64,000 nt of DNA, taken from Planctomycetaceae bacterium (GTDB lineage: Bacteria > Planctomycetota > Planctomycetia > Planctomycetales > Planctomycetaceae). The notes below the pieces were generated by a model. It was not told where the DNA came from and ran no database searches. It saw nothing but the letters and a program-made list of their open reading frames with translations. Positions 1-9,592 of this stretch are shown in pieces. How positions within the stretch are numbered: position 1 is the first letter of the stretch; the number at the start of each line of letters is the position of its first letter. The DNA is taken from the NCBI GenBank assembly GCA_020638955.1, contig JACKHO010000001.1:372001-436000 (forward strand). Direction: 5' to 3'. The position numbers were made by a program, and so were the translations under genes.

Positions 1-381
1 TTGTCGTGTTTCAATGAACGCTGGCATTGTTGAACTCTTCGTATCTTACCTATTCGGTCGGGGCAGAAGAGTCATCGGCCTTGTCGTGGTACAACTTCGG
101 CAAAATCCGCCGATTACCGGATCGGCAGGGGCAACTTGGTTTTCGCAGTCCGCGCAACCGGAACCATTGAAACAACCTGCACCGTTTCTCACGTCCTGAA
201 AGCCGGTGTGGAGTGGGGATGTGATCAAATGTTCCTGTGTGTGGTCGGGCACGGACGGAAATGCTGTCGCTGCAAAATCCGTACGCCGCACCTTTGCGTC
301 GGTGGTCCGGGTCGGTCACAATGGCGGTTTGCAGCACAGATAAGACGAAGGACTGCAGTTCGTAGCCCTGACGAGAGCAGA
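1..381. other. Leading stretch with no supported gene
   Basis: Short open frames on both strands here have Cys- and Arg-rich translations with no recognisable domain. The frame of the following gene stays open upstream from 136, but that extension looks unlike protein. I see no convincing promoter, repeat or RNA gene. Confidence 0.5.
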
Positions 382-3300
382 ATGGCCTCACGGAAGAACA
401 AGAAACAGTCGGGTTTACCCAAGGGAATCGACGCCGCGCAGGTGCGGGAACTGGTCGGCTATCTCAATTTTTCCAGTGGAAACAGTGACCCCCTGTTGCT
501 GAAGGGGATCAACAATTTGTGGGATCCTCTGGACGCGGCTCGCAAATCGGACAATCTCCGGGAAACCTTGCTGGCGTCTTGCCAGCAGTTGCATGCCGAC
601 GATGCCGCCTTTTCGGATGTTTCGCAAGCCGAAGCAGTCATCGAATTGGCTCTCAATCAGGTGTTGCCAGCGTATCGAGAGTATCACCGCGATTTGCTGT
701 TCCATCTGCAGGCGGAAGATTTCGAGCAACCGTTCTTTTTGGCTCGCATCATTGAAGCGACGCTGCAACAGGGGGGCGACTGGACCGAGGCCGAGCGCAT
801 TATCTCCGAGAGCCTCAAGTCGCTCAACGATTTCGTGGGCTATCGTCCCGTCGCGGTGTTGGAGAATGGACGGAAGATGGAAATCTACTCACATGAGAGA
901 TTCCATCCCCTGCCCCTCTATACGCGGGAGGCTGGCGTCGCCAAAGGGCCGTATTCAGAACTCATCTCCCGGGTCATGGAGTTTCTGACAGAAGCGCCGC
1001 AGGATATTCTGCACGACTCCTACCTCGACCTCGACCGCCTCGACGAACTCTGCTGCGACCAGCGAGCGCATGACCACATGCATCCGGTCAACAAGCGTAC
1101 GAACTATTTGTTTGGTGAGTGGGACCCTCATCAAATCAACACCAAGGGTTACTACCATCGATTTGTCGTCCGCAAGCTGATTATGGATGCACTCGTCGAC
1201 TGGGTGGATCATCCGAAGTCACGGGCCAATCGTGAGGAGCGATTGTTCGATGCCGCCGCCGCGCTGTGCGGCACCATGCTCATGGCCTCGTCCATTTCCG
1301 GGGCTGGGCCTGACACGCATGACTCCACGATTTCGCTGACGAACCTTTTGCCACTGGTGGCGCGTCGACGGGACATTTTCTACGCGCGTCTGATGGACTC
1401 CGTCGATGGTCCCCGCAAGGCACGACTGTTGAGGGAGCAGCGGAAAACTCAGCAGCCATTTGGACACATCCGTCAACATCTCAACATGCAACTGGCTGGC
1501 TATGGAGCCCAGCAGGTTCAGCATCGTGAATTGTCGCACATGTATGCGATCATGGGATACGCCGAAGCGAGTCGCGAGCATGCCATCGCGATTCCTGCTG
1601 CGTCGACCCGTATTGAGTCAGAAATTGAATGCACCATCAATTCCGCTCATCGTGCAATTGACCATGGTTCCATTCAGCAAGCCTGCGAATACATGGCCCA
1701 ACTGCCGGATTTACTGAAGCGAGGTGTTGAGTGCGGAGCGTTGGTGGATCCTTGGAACATCCTCGGATTCCATGGACAGTTTCCGCTGTTCGCTGCCCGC
1801 GAAGATTCCATTCCGGACAACCGAGTCGAGACGCTGCTCGACCTGATGGAAGGCGTTTTTGGGATTTATTCACGCTGTCTCGGAGAAGCCGCGGCCCAGG
1901 GGCATCTGGAGCTGGCCGTAAAGGTCAGCAACGTGTTTCAGTCCCAGGCAGAATGGTGGGATCGATTTGGTAGCAGTGTCATTGAAGATCTTCCCAAAGT
2001 GCTGGGGACGGAAAGCTGGGAGTCGGCCACGAACGTGTCGGATGCGCTCGGCAAATGGCGCGAGGCGGGCGAAGCGGCGGGCGACATTTCATTCTGGCGG
2101 CAGCACGTTGAACGATTCCAGTCGGCTCAAGCCTACGCGCTGGTGGTCTCGACCTTGCTCGACAAGCAGGATTTCGTCGCCTCAATGGGGCTGATGATGC
2201 AGTGGATGAGTCAACTCTCGGATGTCGGATTCGAGTCACCACACCATTCCATTTTTGAATTGCTCATTCGCTGGATGCGTGACGCAACCCGACGCGATCC
2301 CGAACCGCTCACTGCGGCAGAGCGTCCGGTCATGATTCGACGCTTGCTCGATTTCCTCGAAGCGAACGCCGAAGACTGGTGGGGCGTCCCTTCGATGTTT
2401 GGCGAAGAGAAGGATATGGCGCCCGAGTCCTTCGACATGGGACAATACGAAGACCTCGAAGGGCTGGAAGATGAAAGCGACGATGATGAGGACAACCTCT
2501 TCAGTGCCGCGTACGACGACATGGTCTTCCGCGACACGGCAGACGACGGCAACTGGGGTAACACCGTCGATGACCAGGGCCCCGGCGTACGCACCACCAT
2601 GTTTGAGCAAATCAACCGCGACATGGAACCGCGGTTGAAGTTCCTGTTGGCGGTTGGACACCTGTATCAACTGGCTGCATCTTCACTGGCGGCTGACCTG
2701 CATGAGGGAGCAACTCTGGCGACAGAGACAACCGACGCACTCGTCCGCTGGCATCGACAGTCGCAGCGTTGGCAAATTGACCTCGCCGAGCTGATGGAAA
2801 CCATCGCCGACTTCGACATTATGGAATCGTCGGGCGATCATGATGCCAATATCGAGTATGACATTCAGTTGCAGGTGAAGTATTACCTGCTGCATCAAAT
2901 CATCAATACGCTCATTTGCCATCGTAACGCCGAGCGACTGCTCAACGGAGTCATTCCGGAAGATGTCGTCGTCGCCCGGGGCAACGAGCAGGACCGTCGA
3001 CTGACGGTTGTCTATCGGGCCATTGTCCAGCGAGACATCGAGGCGGTTCGCAATTTGTTGCCGGACTTGCTCGCCCGACTGGGACGCAACCCCCTGCTCT
3101 ACGTACCACTCGACCATGGCGGTGAAGCGGGACAGGTCTTGCGCATTCAGTCGTTGCAGTCGGTAATTCGGTTCTTGTTGCGCGAACTGCCTCGCATGGG
3201 GTTGTTGCGGGAAACATGGCATTTGCTGGCAACAGCATTTCGCATGGAACGGAAATGGCGTCCGCAGGGACAAGCCATTACAGAGTTTGATCGACTCTTC

Positions 3301-4455
3301 GAAATCGCATTGACCAGCACGCTCGATTCGCTTGTCGGTTCAGCCGGCGCCTGGCACGGTCCCGACGTCTTCACCGAAGAACTCATTGAAGCCATTGGGA
3401 AAGTGCTTGATCCTTACCAGTGGCTCTGGTCGGAACATAGCCGCACCATGCGGATTTCCGCCGTCGATGGCCTGCGCTCCGATGATGAATGGCAGGACAT
3501 GGCCGACTTCATTCGAAGCTATGGAGCCGACCTGTTCCACGCCAGTCAGCTCACCTTGGGCAACGTGCGGGCCATTCTGCACAACGGGGTCGACTGGTAT
3601 CTTGAATACCTGGAAGAGGAACAAGACCCCCTCCGCCCGATCAAATTGCTCGAAGACCTCGACCGTGGATTGTACGACCGGGAACGGGCTGTGTGGTGTC
3701 TGGAGCAAACCTACAGCATCATCGTCGACCGTTTCGATCGATTCCTGGAATACAACACGACAACTACGCAGTCAGACTACGGCGAAATGCTGTTCTGTCT
3801 CCTCGACTTCCTGCGACTGGAAGTGCGATACGACCGGGACGCCTGGAACCTGACGCCGCTGACACTGGTGCACAATTCGCTGGCACGTAATCAGTTGACG
3901 GAAGCCTCCGAGATTTGGGAGGCGACATTTGAAATGCAGACGGCCGACATTGCGGAGCAACATCTCGAAGACCTCGAGCGTTTGCAGAAGCAATACGGCA
4001 TGCGCATGCCGACCATTACCGACCATTTGAACGAACGCTTTGTCAAACCGCTCGACGTGAATCGAATCCTGGCACTGGTGAAACAGTCAGTGGAAGATGC
4101 ACGACAAGGCGTCAAAGATTCCGAGGCGTTCATAAAGTTGCGAGCCGAAGTAAACGACTACCTGAAAGACTCGTGGGGATCGGGTGTCGATGTGCCGAAC
4201 TGGTTGCGGCAAATGGACCGTGAAATCAGTGAAGCGTCGCGCACGAATTACGTTGGTCGTCCCACCGCCGAAGCTGAGTTGGAACTGCCGCCGGTTCCAA
4301 TTTCTCTGGCAGACTTCCAGTCGCAGACGAAGACCTGGAAAACAAGTTTGATTGACCCGTATCGCCGACGAGGTCGTAAGAAGTCGCGTGGCAATTCGAC
4401 TGAGCCAGATACTTCCGAGTCGACTGACGAGCCCGATTCGGGCGACGCGGACTAA
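382..4455 (+). CDS. Large hypothetical cytosolic protein (1357 aa)
   Basis: I do not recognise this protein. There is no signal peptide or membrane segment, so it is probably cytosolic. It begins MASRKNKKQSG and is mostly helical-looking, with many Leu/Trp/Arg-Asp patches. A strongly acidic linker lies near residues 690-720 (EDLEGLEDESDDDEDN). The tail is charged and disordered: basic RRRGRKKSRG, then an acidic end rich in Ser, Asp and Thr. The ATG at 382 was chosen because the open frame upstream to 136 translates into an implausible Cys/Arg-rich stretch; the Shine-Dalgarno is weak. The gene stands alone, with a sulfatase 96 bp downstream on the same strand. Helical repeats of the TPR/HEAT type are possible, but I cannot show a repeat period. 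Confidence 0.8.
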   Translation: MASRKNKKQSGLPKGIDAAQVRELVGYLNFSSGNSDPLLLKGINNLWDPLDAARKSDNLRETLLASCQQLHADDAAFSDVSQAEAVIELALNQVLPAYREYHRDLLFHLQAEDFEQPFFLARIIEATLQQGGDWTEAERIISESLKSLNDFVGYRPVAVLENGRKMEIYSHERFHPLPLYTREAGVAKGPYSELISRVMEFLTEAPQDILHDSYLDLDRLDELCCDQRAHDHMHPVNKRTNYLFGEWDPHQINTKGYYHRFVVRKLIMDALVDWVDHPKSRANREERLFDAAAALCGTMLMASSISGAGPDTHDSTISLTNLLPLVARRRDIFYARLMDSVDGPRKARLLREQRKTQQPFGHIRQHLNMQLAGYGAQQVQHRELSHMYAIMGYAEASREHAIAIPAASTRIESEIECTINSAHRAIDHGSIQQACEYMAQLPDLLKRGVECGALVDPWNILGFHGQFPLFAAREDSIPDNRVETLLDLMEGVFGIYSRCLGEAAAQGHLELAVKVSNVFQSQAEWWDRFGSSVIEDLPKVLGTESWESATNVSDALGKWREAGEAAGDISFWRQHVERFQSAQAYALVVSTLLDKQDFVASMGLMMQWMSQLSDVGFESPHHSIFELLIRWMRDATRRDPEPLTAAERPVMIRRLLDFLEANAEDWWGVPSMFGEEKDMAPESFDMGQYEDLEGLEDESDDDEDNLFSAAYDDMVFRDTADDGNWGNTVDDQGPGVRTTMFEQINRDMEPRLKFLLAVGHLYQLAASSLAADLHEGATLATETTDALVRWHRQSQRWQIDLAELMETIADFDIMESSGDHDANIEYDIQLQVKYYLLHQIINTLICHRNAERLLNGVIPEDVVVARGNEQDRRLTVVYRAIVQRDIEAVRNLLPDLLARLGRNPLLYVPLDHGGEAGQVLRIQSLQSVIRFLLRELPRMGLLRETWHLLATAFRMERKWRPQGQAITEFDRLFEIALTSTLDSLVGSAGAWHGPDVFTEELIEAIGKVLDPYQWLWSEHSRTMRISAVDGLRSDDEWQDMADFIRSYGADLFHASQLTLGNVRAILHNGVDWYLEYLEEEQDPLRPIKLLEDLDRGLYDRERAVWCLEQTYSIIVDRFDRFLEYNTTTTQSDYGEMLFCLLDFLRLEVRYDRDAWNLTPLTLVHNSLARNQLTEASEIWEATFEMQTADIAEQHLEDLERLQKQYGMRMPTITDHLNERFVKPLDVNRILALVKQSVEDARQGVKDSEAFIKLRAEVNDYLKDSWGSGVDVPNWLRQMDREISEASRTNYVGRPTAEAELELPPVPISLADFQSQTKTWKTSLIDPYRRRGRKKSRGNSTEPDTSESTDEPDSGDAD

Positions 4456-4551
4456 TCCGGCAGTCCCCTGCCCTACCTGTTGCTCCCCGTGAGCGCCTAT
4501 AGTGTCGGCACACCCTGAATGTCGTTGCCTAACTTGTGGAGTTCACGACGC

Positions 4552-5988
4552 ATGTCATTTGTTGCGCCCTTGTTGCCTGTTTGCTGCGGTCCAGGTCGGG
4601 CTGGATGTTCTCGCAATTTCCTTGCTCACCTGGTGGTGTGGCTGTTGCTGATTTTCACGCAGACAGGATATGCGGCCACCACTGATGCGGCTGAATCAAC
4701 AGGTCGTCCGAATATTGTGTTCGTTATGGCCGATGACCTCGGGTGGGGCGACGTGGCGTTTCATGGCGGTAGTGCGCCGACACCGAATCTGGATCGGCTG
4801 GCAAAAGAGTCGACGGAATTGACGGCCCATTATGTCGCTCCGGTCTGCAGTCCGACACGCACCGGGCTCATGACGGGCCGGTACTGGAGTCGCTACGGGG
4901 TCACGGGACCACAAAATGAGCGAGCGCTTCCTTGGGATACCGTGACGGTGGCGAGTGCCCTGAAGTCAGTCGGCTATCGCACCTGTCTCACTGGCAAGTG
5001 GCATTTGGGTTCTTCGCCGGAGTGGGGCCCGAATCATTTCGGGTTTGAGCACAGCTATGGTTCGCTGGCTGGTGGCGTCACCCCGTGGCTCCACTTCTAC
5101 AAAATGGGGCCTTACACCGAGACGTGGCATCGAAACGAAGAGCGTATTGAGGAATCCGGACACGTCACCGACCTGATTACCAATGAAGCGATTCAATGGC
5201 TGGACAAACAGGACGGTGAAGCTCCGTTCTTTCTGTATGTCCCCTACACGGCGGTGCATTTGCCTGTGAAAGAACCGGCCGAATGGGTGGCGCAGGTTCC
5301 GAAGTCAATCACGGATGATGTTCCAATCCATTATGCGGCGAGCATTATGCATCTGGATGATTGCGTAGGGAAAATCCTGAAAGCTCTCGACGAGAAAGGC
5401 CTGCGAGACAACACCCTCTTCGTCTTCACCAGCGACAACGGTGGCAGCACGGCGGAAAATGATGACACCAAATACCCCGCAGATGACTGCCCGAAAGGGA
5501 AGCTCCCGGGAAACAATCTTCCCTGGCGGGGCAAGAAGGGGGATTTATACGAAGGGGGAGTGCGCGTGCCGACCATTGTTTCCTGGCCTGGGCATGTGCA
5601 GGCGGGGCAGTTGAACGACGCAGTCCACATTATCGACTGGATGCCCACGTTCTGCGAACTGGCGGGCTATGAAATGAAAGAAGATTTGCAGTGGGATGGC
5701 ATGAGTCTCGTTTCCCATTTGACCGAGCGCACACCTGTCCCACATCGAATTCATTACGCGGCCGGGCCGTCTGGTCGGTTTCGTTCTTTGCGTGATGGCG
5801 ACTGGAAACTTGTCGTCCAAGGGACGGGGGCCGTACGACGTGTCGAGTTGTTCAACCTGGGACGCGATCCCGGTGAGAAGGACAACCGCTATCAAATGGA
5901 AACCGAGCGGGTCGTCAGAATGCTCGCCGTGCTGGATGAAATGGCCACTCACGATGCCGAAAATAAGGTGCCCGATGATCAGCAGTAA
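4552..5988 (+). CDS. Secreted sulfatase (arylsulfatase family)
   Basis: Type I sulfatase of the alkaline-phosphatase superfamily, which hydrolyses sulfate esters, probably on polysaccharides outside the cytoplasm. An N-terminal hydrophobic signal (VVWLLLIFTQTGYA) is followed by the metal-binding start PNIVFVMADDLGWGD. The formylglycine motif CSPTR begins at Cys99 and continues TGLMTGR. GKWHLG and the second metal-binding patch TSDNGG are present, and length (478 aa) is normal. An ATG at 4519 also exists, but the GGAG about 10 bases before 4552 favours the later start. Activity requires Cys-to-formylglycine maturation, and no maturase is encoded in this window. The gene converges with the sulfotransferase-like gene, leaving 3 bp between stop codons. 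Exact substrate is unknown. Confidence 0.93.
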   Translation: MSFVAPLLPVCCGPGRAGCSRNFLAHLVVWLLLIFTQTGYAATTDAAESTGRPNIVFVMADDLGWGDVAFHGGSAPTPNLDRLAKESTELTAHYVAPVCSPTRTGLMTGRYWSRYGVTGPQNERALPWDTVTVASALKSVGYRTCLTGKWHLGSSPEWGPNHFGFEHSYGSLAGGVTPWLHFYKMGPYTETWHRNEERIEESGHVTDLITNEAIQWLDKQDGEAPFFLYVPYTAVHLPVKEPAEWVAQVPKSITDDVPIHYAASIMHLDDCVGKILKALDEKGLRDNTLFVFTSDNGGSTAENDDTKYPADDCPKGKLPGNNLPWRGKKGDLYEGGVRVPTIVSWPGHVQAGQLNDAVHIIDWMPTFCELAGYEMKEDLQWDGMSLVSHLTERTPVPHRIHYAAGPSGRFRSLRDGDWKLVVQGTGAVRRVELFNLGRDPGEKDNRYQMETERVVRMLAVLDEMATHDAENKVPDDQQ

Positions 5989-5991
5989 CTC

Positions 5992-6954
5992 TTATTCCTG
6001 ACCGGACGGTGATGCCCAGCGACGGACATTGGCAAACATTCTTCGTAAATGCCAGTACCCCGAATAGCGACGCAGCAACGCCCCCAAATCTGAGGGAGCC
6101 TGATAGGACTTCACAAGTTTTTCGATGGTCGGCAGCGACATGTCATACCCCAGCGACTCGGCAAGCTGGACGACCTCCTTGTGTTCAAGGGTTTTACGCC
6201 ACTCGTCGCGAATGGGCGTTGTTTCCCGGTTGTAGTCGGTGGTCTCGTTCTTGTTTGTTGCTTCCGTATGCAGCTCCCGTTGGGGAAGCCCGCAAAACTC
6301 CGCGATGTCTTTCTGCAAGTCGACCGACTTAAACATTTCGCGACTGGCCACAACCTTCCATTTCAGTCCAGGAATTTTTTCTGGCAGCTCCAGACCATAT
6401 GAAGTCGTTTCCAGCCAGCGGTATAGCTCTTTCTCGAAGGCCGACATGGTTTCCCAGCGGTCCGCGAATTCGGGATAGGCAACGCGGTCGTGTGTCGGCG
6501 TAATGGCCCACATGCGGCTTTTGTTAATGGTGTAGTGCCCTTTAATGGCGTGTGAACCAGCCGACTGCACCGGGTGACGATGCAGCGTCAAAACCCGCAA
6601 TGCCTGCGGTACCAGACTGTGGAACAGCGGTACTGCTGATATGAAGTAGTGACCGCACTCGACAACCGGACGCTGACGGGCCGATTCAAGGATTCTGCAG
6701 GTTTCCTCATAAATGGCATCGACGTTCAACATTTCGCGTTGAACGGACTCGTCGTAGCTGCGGAAAAACGTGGCTGGCTGTGAGGCATGAGCGGACAAAC
6801 GTTCATGCAGGAATTCGCCCGCATCGCCGTAGGTGCGGGAAAAGAGCTTCTGCAGGAAAACCGTTCCACAGCGCCCTGGCGACACTGTCAGGGTAATGGG
6901 ATGCAGTTCAGCACTGCCGTAAGTGCTTTTCAGTTGTTCGAATCGTTCAGTCAT
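5992..6954 (-). CDS. Sulfotransferase-like P-loop protein
   Basis: Starting at ATG 6954 (MTERFEQL), the 320 aa protein carries SPGRCGTVFLQKLF near residue 30. This resembles the 5'-phosphosulfate-binding P-loop of PAPS-dependent sulfotransferases. A later LTLHRHPVQSAGSHA resembles the 3'-phosphate-binding region (R.P...S). No signal peptide or membrane segment is seen. The substrate is unknown. The frame extends to a TTG at 6975, but 6954 is the first ATG. It sits tail-to-tail with a sulfatase, so the pair would add and remove sulfate, although opposite orientation argues against co-transcription. A nucleotide-binding protein of other function remains possible. Confidence 0.65.
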   Translation of the reverse strand: MTERFEQLKSTYGSAELHPITLTVSPGRCGTVFLQKLFSRTYGDAGEFLHERLSAHASQPATFFRSYDESVQREMLNVDAIYEETCRILESARQRPVVECGHYFISAVPLFHSLVPQALRVLTLHRHPVQSAGSHAIKGHYTINKSRMWAITPTHDRVAYPEFADRWETMSAFEKELYRWLETTSYGLELPEKIPGLKWKVVASREMFKSVDLQKDIAEFCGLPQRELHTEATNKNETTDYNRETTPIRDEWRKTLEHKEVVQLAESLGYDMSLPTIEKLVKSYQAPSDLGALLRRYSGYWHLRRMFANVRRWASPSGQE

Positions 6955-7378
6955 GCCAGCAATACAGTTTTGCAATCGTCCCCAGAGTGTTCACTTCGAC
7001 TCGGCAGCCAGCTTCGGGCCGACTTACTCGGGCAGATTCTGGTCGGAGTATGTCGCAGAAAGTCATGCAGCTGCAATCCAAATCTTGTCGGACAAGGTGA
7101 GAGAACTCCCAGCTTCTGGAGTTCCCAAGGTTGGTCTCGACATGAATTTGAATTTGCCATAGAACCCGGCGGTCTGGTGGTTTACATTCGCGACGCAGCC
7201 CGTCGGAACCACTTCCCAGGCACCCTGAACTACATCCAAACACAGGCCGCAGGAATGAACGGAACTCATTCCTACTGAATGATTTATCACTCAGCGGTAA
7301 TGTGGCAACTTAACCTGAATTGCAGTATCTGGCTCACGTGGCCTGTGCTGTTTGTCATTCGGCGTCGCCGAGGCAACC
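6955..7378. other. Divergent intergenic region
   Basis: About 420 bases separate the divergent starts of the sulfotransferase-like and TPR genes, so both promoters should lie here. Open frames have no recognisable protein character, and I see no repeat or clear promoter match. Confidence 0.4.
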
Positions 7379-9577
7379 ATGAATAGCATGACGCGAATCC
7401 TGGTATGCTGCCTGCTTTTTTCAGCAGGATGCCAATCGATGGATCTCTTCTCCAGTCGGTCAAAAAACGCCGACACGGAGGTTGCTGCTGCTCGCAGTGA
7501 ACAGTCCAGCGCGGCGGCTGGGCGGCGGGCTGTGGAAAATCGGAATTCTTCCACCACCGGAGCCACGGCAAATAGCTCGATTCCCGGAGAGTATTCCGAA
7601 CAAGTCCGGCTGGGGCGTGCCGATGTGGCTTCGTGGTACAACAGCCCAAGTCCGGAAAAGCTCTCCTCGGCAAAACAGCATTTTCAGCGGGCCGTCGGCG
7701 TAAATCGAAGCGACGCCGATGCCCATCACGGCATGGCCATTGTGGCGGACCTCCAGGAGGACTACAAAACAGCCGAGCAGCACTACCTGGAAGCAATTGC
7801 TTTGCGTCCCACCGACGCCCGCATTCTTGGTGATCTGGGGTATTCTTACCTGCTGCAGGATCGAGTCAGAGAGAGTGAGCTGTACCTCAGCCGGGCGCTG
7901 GTGCACGAGCCGAACAATCAGAATGCCATCAAGCATTTGGGTGATGTCTACGCCCGCACTGGGAAGCTCGATTTGGCACGGTCGACTTATCGCCGGGTGC
8001 TGAACGAGTCTGAGGTGACTCAAGCCATTGCCGAAAACTCGCGAACGGAGTCGGACCGGTCCTTGCTCGACCGCATGCGGAATCGCCCGAATGCCAATTC
8101 GGAACTCATTGGCGATTTGCAACGCGGCTTTGACGAACGGCACCGCCTGGAGGAGCAGCAGCGTCAGCAGCGACTGCTTGATCAACGCGACCCGCGCCGG
8201 CAAATGACGGGAGATCAACTCCGCGATCAATTGGCAAATATCGACGGCGAACGTTATCGCGATGTCTCGGAAGGCCCCATCATAATTGGGGCCCCCGGAG
8301 AACCAATTCAGCGGCTACCGCAGGGTAATATGGCTCCTGAATGGTCAACGCAAACGCCCGCCTTTCAAACGGAGATTTCGCCGCGTGGTCAGGCGTCTAC
8401 CCAGGTGAATCAGCCCAGTGATGCTGCACCCTTCCCGAGAGAAATGCAAGCTGCCGCAGAAAGGCAGCAAGGGGAACTGGTTGACGAATTGAATACCCCG
8501 TGGGGACGCCCGGTGCAGCCAGCGAACGGCTATTCCAGTGAAGGCGGTGTCGGCACGGCAGATTATTCTCAGCCGGCTCGCACACCATCAGCTAATCCTT
8601 ACATGGATCCTCAGCAGCGACAGACACTCCCGGCCAGCGGCGCACTGAGCCCTACTCCGTCTGGTACGCCCTCATTTCAGGGAACGCCGCAGTCCCCTCC
8701 CGCAGGCAATGATCCCTTTGGAAACATGCCAAACTATGGGGCGGGCAATCCCCAAATGAACTCTGGTGCACCACGGCAGCAGCAGCAGCAGCAGCAGCAG
8801 TTCAACTCAAGTCAGGATGATCCCAGCAAAGCAGCCGCTCGCATGGGCATGGGATTCGGCCCAGGCGGTATGTTCCCCATGTTTCAAGGATCATCGACCA
8901 GCACCATGCCCGGTACAAACTCGATGATTAACGGTGCTGCCGTGCCTGCTCCGCAGCGTTACTTGCCCGGCCAGCCGCAAACGCTAAACCTTGAAGGTCA
9001 AATGGGAGCCCCTTCCACCAGCTTTGGCCAACTTCAGAATCAGTTGGGGCATCAGGTTCCCACGGGGACACCGCACTATTCGCAGCCGCGACAGGTCGGT
9101 ACGCCCGCGCAGTTCAATCAGGGGACTCCTGAGTCGTACGGGGCCGGAAACTTCGGCGGCCTGCAGGAATACGATCAACAACGCGCTCAAATGGGAGCAG
9201 GTCTCGATGCAGCAAATCAGGCGAATCGGAGCCGACAAATCCAGTATGCACCTGTCGGCAACGATGGCGGTGTTGGTTTTGCAGCCGGCGAAGTGACCTA
9301 CGGATCGCAAGATGGTGGTACGTACGGTTCGCAGTACACGCTGCCGAATAATGGCAATGTGCGGTCGGGTGGAACTCAGCAGCCACCACAGTATCCGTAC
9401 GTACAACGACCTCAGCAACAACCTGAGTTCACGCCGCAGCCCCCGGCGCCGGGTAACTATTCCGGTCAGCAGCCGGCCACGTACCCTGGCCGAACAAACG
9501 GTGGCTTCGATGATGGCAACGCTGCCGGTGGCGACTATTCCTCATCGGGATTGCCGACCATTACGCCGGGCAATTAA
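7379..9577 (+). CDS. TPR lipoprotein with long Pro/Gln/Gly-rich disordered tail
   Basis: The N-terminus MNSMTRILVCCLLFSAGCQ is a lipoprotein-like signal with candidate lipid-attachment Cys18; the residue at -3 is Ser, so the lipobox is imperfect. Three TPR units follow at about residues 105-205 (ADAHHGMAIVADLQEDYKTA, then DARILGDLGYSYLLQDRVRE, then NAIKHLGDVYARTGKLDLAR), a protein-interaction module. A Gln/Arg-rich stretch around 240-280 leads into some 450 residues of low-complexity Pro/Gln/Gly/Asn sequence with a run of eight Gln (8777-8800). The role is unknown; an envelope-anchored scaffold is an inference. Start: the frame opens at a TTG at 7352, but ATG 7379 directly precedes the signal. 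It converges with the next gene, 15 bp between ends. Confidence 0.8.
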   Translation: MNSMTRILVCCLLFSAGCQSMDLFSSRSKNADTEVAAARSEQSSAAAGRRAVENRNSSTTGATANSSIPGEYSEQVRLGRADVASWYNSPSPEKLSSAKQHFQRAVGVNRSDADAHHGMAIVADLQEDYKTAEQHYLEAIALRPTDARILGDLGYSYLLQDRVRESELYLSRALVHEPNNQNAIKHLGDVYARTGKLDLARSTYRRVLNESEVTQAIAENSRTESDRSLLDRMRNRPNANSELIGDLQRGFDERHRLEEQQRQQRLLDQRDPRRQMTGDQLRDQLANIDGERYRDVSEGPIIIGAPGEPIQRLPQGNMAPEWSTQTPAFQTEISPRGQASTQVNQPSDAAPFPREMQAAAERQQGELVDELNTPWGRPVQPANGYSSEGGVGTADYSQPARTPSANPYMDPQQRQTLPASGALSPTPSGTPSFQGTPQSPPAGNDPFGNMPNYGAGNPQMNSGAPRQQQQQQQQFNSSQDDPSKAAARMGMGFGPGGMFPMFQGSSTSTMPGTNSMINGAAVPAPQRYLPGQPQTLNLEGQMGAPSTSFGQLQNQLGHQVPTGTPHYSQPRQVGTPAQFNQGTPESYGAGNFGGLQEYDQQRAQMGAGLDAANQANRSRQIQYAPVGNDGGVGFAAGEVTYGSQDGGTYGSQYTLPNNGNVRSGGTQQPPQYPYVQRPQQQPEFTPQPPAPGNYSGQQPATYPGRTNGGFDDGNAAGGDYSSSGLPTITPGN
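8777..8800 (+). repeat. CAG trinucleotide microsatellite (8 units)
   Basis: Eight consecutive CAG codons encode poly-Gln inside the disordered tail of the TPR lipoprotein. An uninterrupted triplet run can vary in length by slippage without breaking frame. Confidence 0.95.
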
Positions 9578-9592
9578 TCGCTCGTCCGTATG

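Noticed and set aside
136..381. N-terminal extension of the first large protein
   Set aside because: The extra 82 residues are Cys- and Arg-rich, unlike the rest, and lack a ribosome site; ATG 382 is preferred.
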